Below are positions 5,680-10,402 of a stretch of 10,402 nucleotides of DNA, piece by piece; positions within the stretch are counted from its first letter, which is position 1; every line of letters begins with the position of its first letter. The translations under genes were made by a program, and so were the position numbers. Below the pieces are notes generated by a model that saw nothing but the letters and a program-made list of their open reading frames with translations, had not been told where the DNA came from and did no database searches. The DNA comes from Elusimicrobiota bacterium (GTDB taxonomy: Bacteria > Elusimicrobiota > UBA8919): positions 21,030 through 31,431 of the forward strand of contig DMMW01000076.1 of the NCBI GenBank assembly GCA_003452965.1, in the 5' to 3' direction.

Positions 5680-5898
5680 CTAATTGATTTTTTGCATAAT
5701 ATTGTGAATTTTTTTTGAAAACCTATTTAATTTTGAAGTTTTAAAAAGATATTCATCAATTTCTATAGATAATCTTAAAATATTATCAGTTGCAAATACC
5801 AATGTTAAATTGGGTTTTCTTTTTTTGAAATTTTCAAATAGTGTTAATTTTTTATTAATTTTCATAATCTTTTCATTACTTAATGTAATATAGAACAT
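5680..5898 (-). CDS. Small hypothetical protein
   Basis: A 72-codon frame, Lys/Asn/Ile-rich and basic (KKRKP near 25-29), with no signal peptide or membrane segment and no family I recognise. No SD precedes the ATG at 5898. A second ATG at 5865 (61 codons) has only a weak GAAAAG upstream. It lies between a terminator candidate and the orphan SD, in the same direction as its neighbours. It could be a real small gene, the tail of a decayed one, or chance in AT-rich DNA. The case for it is the gap it fills and its orientation, not homology. Confidence 0.35.
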   Translation of the reverse strand: MFYITLSNEKIMKINKKLTLFENFKKRKPNLTLVFATDNILRLSIEIDEYLFKTSKLNRFSKKIHNIMQKIN

Positions 5899-5917
5899 TA
5901 ATGATTAAAATAACATT

Positions 5918-5942
5918 AAAAAAAGATTAAAATATTTTAATC
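5918..5942 (-). terminator. Intrinsic terminator candidate after the short kinase
   Basis: An 18-bp perfect palindrome (GATTAAAAT / ATTTTAATC, 5925-5942) is followed on the minus strand by seven T (5924-5918), 12 bases behind the kinase stop. The stem is AT-rich and so weak, but position and T-run fit termination of the regulator-kinase transcript. Confidence 0.5.
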
Positions 5943-5954
5943 CTTAAAAAGTGA

Positions 5955-6608
5955 TTATAATGGGATTGATACGGTAAGAAGTGTTTTTTGGTTGGATTTT
6001 TTTTCTATTGTAAAACTGCCGCTATGAGCGTCAATTATATATTTATTTAGTTGTAAGATAAGACTATGATATTCATTATTAATATTTTTATTTGATTTAT
6101 TGTAAGAATTCATGTGTTCGTGAAATATGTTATAACTTTTGGTTATTATTTGAATTATTGCATTATTGTTTCTTTTTCTACATTTTAGTGAAATATAATT
6201 TTTCTCTGAAGTATATTTAATAATATTTTTCAAGAAATTAATGAAAAAAAGTTTTAGTTGCATCTCATCGGCATTTATCAACACTTTATTTTCAAAAAAT
6301 GTTTTTAAAATAATTTTATTTTGCACTAATAAAATTCTAATACTATCAGTTACATTTTTTATAAAAATTTCCAAGTTTAAAGGCTTTTTGCAAAGTATCG
6401 CATCTCCATTTTTATATTTTAGAAATAATGACATATTTTCTGTAATTAACGAAATCCTATTAACTTCTTCCAAATTACTAATTAAAACATTTTTATAATT
6501 CTTTAAAGAGTTATCTTTTTTTAATGCAAATTCAATTTCCCCCTTCATAATAGTTAACGGATTTCTTAATTCATGCATCAGGTGATGAAAAAGTTTGTTA
6601 TTTAACAT
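5955..6608 (-). CDS. Truncated, sensorless histidine kinase with degenerate ATP-binding domain
   Basis: A 217-residue soluble protein that starts almost at its HisKA helix: FHHLMHELRNPLTIMKGE, phosphorylatable His12 and the HExxN phosphatase-type motif with Asn16. The N box survives (Asn124, Asn128, Lys131-Tyr132). However, the G1 box DxGxG is replaced by ITKSYNIF, and the G2 glycine loop is gone; 180-199 still aligns to the usual 'GLGL..VK.I.EAHGG' helix as HSLILQLNKYIIDAHSGS. There is no transmembrane, HAMP or sensor part, and no room for one, because the paired regulator ends 10 bp upstream. The expected role is phosphatase or phosphotransfer rather than ATP-driven kinase, or it is in early decay. 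The frame is intact and very AT- and Asn/Lys-rich. No clear SD is present, so translational coupling is likely. Confidence 0.8.
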   Translation of the reverse strand: MLNNKLFHHLMHELRNPLTIMKGEIEFALKKDNSLKNYKNVLISNLEEVNRISLITENMSLFLKYKNGDAILCKKPLNLEIFIKNVTDSIRILLVQNKIILKTFFENKVLINADEMQLKLFFINFLKNIIKYTSEKNYISLKCRKRNNNAIIQIITKSYNIFHEHMNSYNKSNKNINNEYHSLILQLNKYIIDAHSGSFTIEKKSNQKTLLTVSIPL

Positions 6609-6618
6609 ACTGAACGCA

Positions 6619-7293
6619 TCATTTCTTTAAAATATAACCACGCCCGCGAATTGTATTTAGCATTTTCTTGCTAAAACCACCATCAATTTTCTTTCTTAAG
6701 TAAGTAATATACACATCTATTACATTAGTAAAAGTGTCGAAATTAACATCCCAAACGTGTTCGGAAATCATCGTTCTTGTCACAACATTTCCGGCGTTAC
6801 GCATCAAATATTCCAATAGAGAGAACTCCTTTGTTGTTAAAATTATTTCCTTATTAGCACGGGTGACTTTATGTGTTAATAAATCCAAGATAATGTCACC
6901 AACTTCAAGTTTCGTTACCTTATGTGCACCTCTCATCCTTAATATAGCACGCACCCTTGCAAGAAGTTCTTCAAAAGCGAAAGGTTTTGTCAGATAATCG
7001 TCTGCTCCGGAATTAAGTCCCTTAACTTTGTCAGTGACATCATCTTTTCCGGTAAGCATCAATATCGGAATATTTATTTTTTCTTCCCTCAATTTTTTAC
7101 ATAAAGAAAATCCGTCTATTTTAGGAATCATAACGTCTAATATTATTAAATCATATTCATTAAAATTAATAGTAATTAAGCTATATCCGTCTTCCCCATC
7201 GCCAGCAACGTCTACGGCATATCCTTCCTCTTTAAGGCCACGTTTTACAAAATTTGCAATTTTCTTTTCATCTTCAATTACAAGAATACGCAT
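6619..7293 (-). CDS. OmpR/PhoB-family response regulator (CusR-like)
   Basis: A 224-residue DNA-binding regulator. Receiver: acidic Glu7/Asp8, phosphoacceptor Asp53 (LIILDVMIP), Thr81 (MLTGK) and Lys103 (LTKPF). The winged helix from about 127 shows LTTKEFSLLEYLMRNAG, the recognition-helix region around TNVIDVYITYLRKKID and the closing RGRGYIL. Sequence style is closest to the CusR/CopR heavy-metal group, but the inducer cannot be inferred. The start is placed at 7293 because GGGAG lies 7-8 bases before this ATG; the longer in-frame ATG at 7371 has no SD and adds a non-family 26-residue stretch. It precedes a degenerate kinase by 10 bp, so its phosphodonor may be elsewhere in the genome. Confidence 0.94.
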   Translation of the reverse strand: MRILVIEDEKKIANFVKRGLKEEGYAVDVAGDGEDGYSLITINFNEYDLIILDVMIPKIDGFSLCKKLREEKINIPILMLTGKDDVTDKVKGLNSGADDYLTKPFAFEELLARVRAILRMRGAHKVTKLEVGDIILDLLTHKVTRANKEIILTTKEFSLLEYLMRNAGNVVTRTMISEHVWDVNFDTFTNVIDVYITYLRKKIDGGFSKKMLNTIRGRGYILKK

Positions 7294-7349
7294 AATAATC
7301 TCCCGAATAATAAAAATTAAAAAATGTTGTTCAAATTTAGATGCAGTTT

Positions 7350-7371
7350 TTGTATAAGAAGTTACATACAA
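7350..7371. promoter_or_regulatory. Inverted repeat near the regulator's transcription start
   Basis: TTGTAT, 10 bases, ATACAA lies just downstream of the predicted -10 and close to the expected start point. It could be an autoregulatory site of the OmpR-type regulator. Arms are only six bases, so chance is possible. Confidence 0.3.
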
Positions 7372-7380
7372 ATATATACT

Positions 7381-7408
7381 ATTATATAAATAATATTTAA
7401 TTTTTCAA
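7381..7408 (-). promoter_or_regulatory. Sigma70-type promoter of the regulator / short-kinase operon
   Basis: Minus-strand TTGAAA (7408-7403), 16-base spacer and TATAAT (7386-7381), beginning 18 bases after the barrel gene stop. This gives a leader of about 80 nt before the ATG at 7293. Confidence 0.55.
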
Positions 7409-7426
7409 TATTAAAAAATCAATATT

Positions 7427-8359
7427 CTAAAACTTATATCCAATTGAGAAAATATGGGGATTTTTTAAAGATTCAAAAGGCAGGTATGAATAATCAAGGG
7501 ATAGATTTTTTATATTGATTCCCATGCCTAAAGTAATACGGGAAGCATTTTCAAAAGATGGATCTAATTTATAGCCTGCACGCAGGAATAATACGCGATA
7601 AAGTAGTGTTTCCAATCCGGTATTAATAAATGGTTTTGAACCTCGCATAACCGTGATATCCGACGATAATAATAATGCATCATCAATTGGTTTATACGAC
7701 ATACCGATTACAAGTTTTGTCGGCAGGTTTTCTTCTATTTCTATAAATTTATGTTTTTTTATGCAAATATTGCTGACGGATATACCTACAGAGAATGTTT
7801 TAAAAGAATTAATTTTATTTCTGAAAAGACATCCAATATCAATAGCTACAGAATTTGCTTTTATATCATCTATTTTTTCTTCTATGTATTTTCCGCTTAA
7901 ACCAAATGACAATTTTCTATTCATTAAATAGGAAATACTGAATACAGGAGATAAATCATATGATGAATATTCTTTAATCGGTGATAGCTGGGTTTCCTTT
8001 CCTTTTATTCCGCTGATACCAAGATAATCCATACCTATTCCGATAGAAAGTTTATTTTTTAGAGGCAATACGCAAGAAACATTTTCAAAATTAATACTTT
8101 CAAGCCATGAACTGTGCGTAAATGAGATAGTATTTTCTTTTATAAATGCCATTCCCGAAGGATTATAAAATATACTATTGGAATCATCAGCGATGGATGT
8201 AAAAGCTCCGGCTATAGCGGATATACGGGCGCTTTTTGGTATGAGCAGAAATTCGGCTGAAGTGCTTCCCACACCATATTTTATATCTACTAAATTTGTT
8301 AAAAGTAGCGTAAAAGTGATTATTATTTGAATAATTTTATGTTGTTTAAATATTTTCAT
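7427..8359 (-). CDS. PorV/PorQ-like (UPF0164-type) outer-membrane beta-barrel protein
   Basis: A 310-residue secreted protein with a signal peptide (basic start MKIFKQHK, hydrophobic 9-24, cleavage probably near 25-33). The family opening follows: AEFLLIPKSARISAIAGAFTS, ADDSNSIFYNPSGMA (a FadL-like NPAG variant), then alternating strands to a terminal aromatic (SIGYKF). In Bacteroidota PorV shuttles type IX cargo, and PorV/UPF0164 relatives occur widely in other phyla without a proven role. It follows a protein with a YPNP-type C-terminal domain, so a cargo-receiving function is attractive. The start at 8359 lacks a near SD: GGAGGG lies 21 bases upstream with a short hairpin between. Its stop is followed within 18 bases by the next promoter. 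Confidence 0.85.
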   Translation of the reverse strand: MKIFKQHKIIQIIITFTLLLTNLVDIKYGVGSTSAEFLLIPKSARISAIAGAFTSIADDSNSIFYNPSGMAFIKENTISFTHSSWLESINFENVSCVLPLKNKLSIGIGMDYLGISGIKGKETQLSPIKEYSSYDLSPVFSISYLMNRKLSFGLSGKYIEEKIDDIKANSVAIDIGCLFRNKINSFKTFSVGISVSNICIKKHKFIEIEENLPTKLVIGMSYKPIDDALLLSSDITVMRGSKPFINTGLETLLYRVLFLRAGYKLDPSFENASRITLGMGINIKNLSLDYSYLPFESLKNPHIFSIGYKF

Positions 8360-8386
8360 TTGCGAATATGACTGAAGTCACCCTCC
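8360..8386 (-). promoter_or_regulatory. Distant SD with intervening mini-hairpin before the barrel gene
   Basis: Minus strand: GGAGGG (8386-8381), then TGAC-TTCA-GTCA (8380-8369), then nine bases to the ATG. The SD is too far for normal use, but folding the 4-bp stem with its TTCA loop would restore a 9-base spacing. No in-frame start lies nearer, and an in-frame TGA overlaps the stem. Confidence 0.4.
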
Positions 8387-8473
8387 AAAACTGCAATTAA
8401 AAGTTTAAAGTTTAAATAAAAATTAAGTCTTTTTTGATTCTATTTTTATTTTCAATTTTAATTTATACTTGCC
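8381..8473 (-). repeat. Intergenic repeat-like tract, copy B (resembles 5061-5154)
   Basis: Read from the surface-protein stop on the minus strand: GGCAAGT, AAAATAAAAATA, TTAATTT, heptamers TTTAAAC TTTAAAC, AACTTTTAATT, TTGCA, TTTTGGAGGG. Blocks and order match copy A from stop codon to SD, with a different length in the middle. Neither region codes for protein. Confidence 0.5.
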
Positions 8474-10402
8474 TTAACGTATTATTCCTATCTTTCCGGT
8501 TGTCTTATTTTTGCCTTTATTGTTTTCAATGTAGTAAATATAAATTCCGGATGCCAAATCACTGTCAGGTATCCAATTGTAGGTTCCCTCAGTTGTTGTT
8601 GTAAATTCGGTTACCAATCTGCCTGCTATTGTATAAATTTTTATTTTTATATCTCTCATTAAACCGTCAAAAGTTATTTGTGTATGACCTCTGGACGGTT
8701 TAAACGGATTAGGATATACGCTTACATTTTTTAAATTATTTTTAGGTACTTTTGCAAATATACCAAATATTGTAAAGTGTTTGACTTTAGCGTATATGGT
8801 TTTATTTGACGAAGATGTTGAAGTTGTTTTCTTTTTATTATCAGCATCGTTATTATTATTTTTATCGGTATTGGTTTGATTATAAGTTGAATTATTAGGA
8901 TTGTTAGTTCCAGTATTTGGTGAGTTTTCAGTCCCTTGTCCTTTACCGGGATTTGTTCCGTCACCAAGCCCTGAATGATTGTTGGTATTACTCTGTGCGA
9001 CAACTATTGTATCCTGGTCTGTTACTGATATAGTTGATTGATTAATCAATTCATTTTCAGTTATATTTGTAGCATCATTATTTTTCTTTGCTGAATTATC
9101 ATTGTTGTTTTGTTTGTTATTTTCACTATTTTCAGTATTTATTGAGTTATTATTATTGTCAGTTCCAGTATTTGGTGAGTTTTCCGTTCCTTGTCCTTTA
9201 CCCGGATTTGTTCCATCACCAAGCCCTGAATGGTTGTTATTGCTGTCATTTTTATTATAATTAGTATCAATTTGTTCTATATTTGTATTATCTTGATTAT
9301 TTTGTGTAACATCCGAGGGTTCCTGTGTTGTTGGAGTTGTAACAGGTGTTTCTGCTACTACTTCAGTTGCCGGAGCAGGGATAACGTCCTCTTCTACGGT
9401 CAAAGGTTTAGTTTGCGATTCCGTAACCGGAGCAACTTGTGTGTCGGGTGCGGGCTGAGTAACCGCCACTGTTTCTTGTGTATCTGAATCTGCAACAGGT
9501 GTTTCTGCTACTACTTCAGTTGCCGGAGCAGGGATAACGTCCTCTTCTGCGGTCAAAGGTTTAGTTTGCGGTTCCGTAACCGGAGCAACTTGTGTGTCGG
9601 GTGCGGGCTGAGTAACTGCCACTGTTTCTTGTGTATCTGGAGTTGTAACAGGTGTTTCTGCTACTACTTCAGTTATCGGAGCAATCTGTGTATCAGTTAC
9701 AATTTGAGAAATAACCGCAGGTTCAGTGATATTTGTTTCTGTGTTTTGTGTTTCATATCCAATATTAGATTCAGTAGTAGTTGAAATGTTTTCTGCTGTA
9801 TTCGACTCTTCATTGTTTTGTTCAATACCGTCGCCTATACCGGAATTATTGTCGGCGATTTTCCATTCGTTATTTATTTCATCTAAATAATATATCTCAA
9901 GAGTATCTACCTTATATTCTGTTCCATCAACAATATTATCATTATTTTCATCTTTAAATGGTAAAACTACGGTAATTTCTTTTTCAAATTCGCACTTATT
10001 ATCACTAAAGTTATATTCCCTAAATACGCCTATCGGTTCAATTGAAAGTTCTGAAGGAGGCAGGATATTCGGGTCAACTGTTTTAATTTCTAAAACGCTT
10101 TCCTTTTCTAATACACCTGCCGGGATGATAGCTCCTGTACCATCAGCAATTTTTACTTCTGTTGTATTTGTATTAGTTACTTTTTCTTGTTTAATATGCT
10201 GATTGTTTTGTTCAGGCTCAGGATCGCCGTATTCAGAAATATCCCAATCAGTATCATCAATATATACTGTTAACTCTTCCGGAATATCTTCAGGAAGGTT
10301 GATTAAATCATATGCAATAGCGCGAAGTCTGTATTCACCTTTTTTTAAATTTGTAAGATCCCAGTAATCTGCGTAAGGCGCTTTATTGTCCTTTACGCAA
10401 AT
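8474..10402 (-). CDS. Large secreted/surface protein with YPNP-type C-terminal sorting domain (5' end outside window)
   Basis: An open frame of 642 residues enters from the right edge; its start is not visible. In order: an Ig/Fn3-like strand region (WDLTNLKKGEYRLRAIAYD), a second domain containing DENNDNIVDGTEY, an EF-hand/dockerin-like Ca site, then a long disordered part. The latter has Glu/Thr-rich sequence, two 51-residue Pro/Thr/Glu-rich repeats and Asn-rich linkers carrying a 26-residue SGLGDGTNPGKGQGTE repeat. It ends in a domain with VSVYPNPFKPS, IKIYTIAGRLV and LASGIYIYYI, the FlgD-like / type IX sorting-tail pattern. The Pro/Thr region would act as a stalk between the folded N-terminal part and the tail. 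The gene directly precedes a PorV-like barrel. A GTG at 9622 is only an internal codon, since the frame runs on unbroken to 10402. Confidence 0.88.
   Translation of the reverse strand: MCVKDNKAPYADYWDLTNLKKGEYRLRAIAYDLINLPEDIPEELTVYIDDTDWDISEYGDPEPEQNNQHIKQEKVTNTNTTEVKIADGTGAIIPAGVLEKESVLEIKTVDPNILPPSELSIEPIGVFREYNFSDNKCEFEKEITVVLPFKDENNDNIVDGTEYKVDTLEIYYLDEINNEWKIADNNSGIGDGIEQNNEESNTAENISTTTESNIGYETQNTETNITEPAVISQIVTDTQIAPITEVVAETPVTTPDTQETVAVTQPAPDTQVAPVTEPQTKPLTAEEDVIPAPATEVVAETPVADSDTQETVAVTQPAPDTQVAPVTESQTKPLTVEEDVIPAPATEVVAETPVTTPTTQEPSDVTQNNQDNTNIEQIDTNYNKNDSNNNHSGLGDGTNPGKGQGTENSPNTGTDNNNNSINTENSENNKQNNNDNSAKKNNDATNITENELINQSTISVTDQDTIVVAQSNTNNHSGLGDGTNPGKGQGTENSPNTGTNNPNNSTYNQTNTDKNNNNDADNKKKTTSTSSSNKTIYAKVKHFTIFGIFAKVPKNNLKNVSVYPNPFKPSRGHTQITFDGLMRDIKIKIYTIAGRLVTEFTTTTEGTYNWIPDSDLASGIYIYYIENNKGKNKTTGKIGIIR
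8906..8983 (-). repeat. SGLGDG coding repeat, copy 1
   Basis: A 78-bp segment encoding HSGLGDGTNPGKGQGTE and its flanks, nearly identical to 9161-9238. It lies between Asn-rich linkers. Gly/Asp-rich spacing suggests a flexible or Ca-binding turn element, but I recognise no family. Confidence 0.75.
9161..9238 (-). repeat. SGLGDG coding repeat, copy 2
   Basis: Same 26 residues as 8906-8983, offset by 255 bp (85 codons, in frame), with only a few silent base changes. A diverged third form, SGIGDG followed by Glu/Asn-rich sequence, is encoded near 9825-9845. Confidence 0.75.
9341..9646 (-). repeat. Tandem 153-bp repeat, two full units plus a partial third
   Basis: Two units (9341-9493 and 9494-9646) encode 51 residues each, such as TEVVAETPV, VTQPAPDTQVAPVTE and EEDVIPAPA. 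By eye they differ at about 7 of 153 bases. A partial third copy begins at 9647 and diverges after about 25 bases. The exact codon-multiple period keeps the frame. Low divergence points to recent duplication and probable length variation between strains. Confidence 0.88.

Noticed and set aside
7294..7371. Longer start for the OmpR-type regulator (ATG at 7371)
   Set aside because: No SD there, the added residues are not family-like, and the span holds the predicted leader; GGGAG supports 7293.
9620..9622. GTG as start of a 382-residue surface protein
   Set aside because: The frame is open all the way to 10402 with domain-like sequence, and the GTG lies inside a tandem repeat unit.
9341..9646. 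CRISPR-like array
   Set aside because: The repeats are directly adjacent without spacers and are in frame inside a coding region.
9230..9784. Plus-strand Cys-rich reading frames
   Set aside because: They are antisense to the tandem-repeat coding region of the surface protein and their repeats are simply its complement; no SD or family resemblance.

Overview
The window comes from a low-GC, Gram-negative, probably anaerobic bacterium. The evidence is a superoxide reductase in place of a dismutase, an Fe-S old-yellow-enzyme homologue, a PorV-like outer-membrane barrel and a secreted protein with a 'YPNP' C-terminal sorting-type tail. This mix recalls deep-branching lineages such as Elusimicrobiota or related candidate phyla. 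That placement is an inference from gene style, not a demonstrated assignment. Every supported gene lies on the minus strand, so transcription runs from high to low coordinates.

Right part (10402 to 7427): the 3' part of a large secreted or surface protein enters from the right edge. It has an Ig-like piece, a Ca-site-like segment, two near-perfect 51-residue Pro/Thr/Glu-rich repeats, Asn-rich linkers with a repeated SGLGDG motif, and a YPNP-type C-terminal domain. A PorV/PorQ-like barrel follows. Cargo tail beside PorV-like protein suggests a type IX-like secretion pair.

Middle (7408 to 2654): a promoter precedes an OmpR-type response regulator and a very short, sensorless histidine kinase whose ATP-binding G boxes are missing. 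An AT-rich terminator candidate follows, then a small hypothetical ORF, a class II superoxide reductase, and a receiver / membrane histidine kinase / receiver cluster. Neither free receiver has an output domain, so they probably act by protein contact or phosphotransfer. Stress sensing around the superoxide reductase is possible but unproven.

Left part (2653 to 1): about 300 bp of decaying intergenic DNA holds two promoter-like sequences, a pentamer repeat and a REP-like scrap. Next is the frameshifted, 3'-deleted start of a branched-chain-amino-acid-type substrate-binding lipoprotein, then a YqaA-type VTT membrane protein and an Fe-S flavin oxidoreductase. The pseudogene's promoter, with an 11-bp-arm inverted repeat over its -10, now appears to serve these two genes.

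Repeats of note: two whole intergenic regions (5061-5154 and 8381-8473) resemble each other from stop codon to Shine-Dalgarno. A third tract with the same 7-base rhythm follows the receiver gene ending at 2654.
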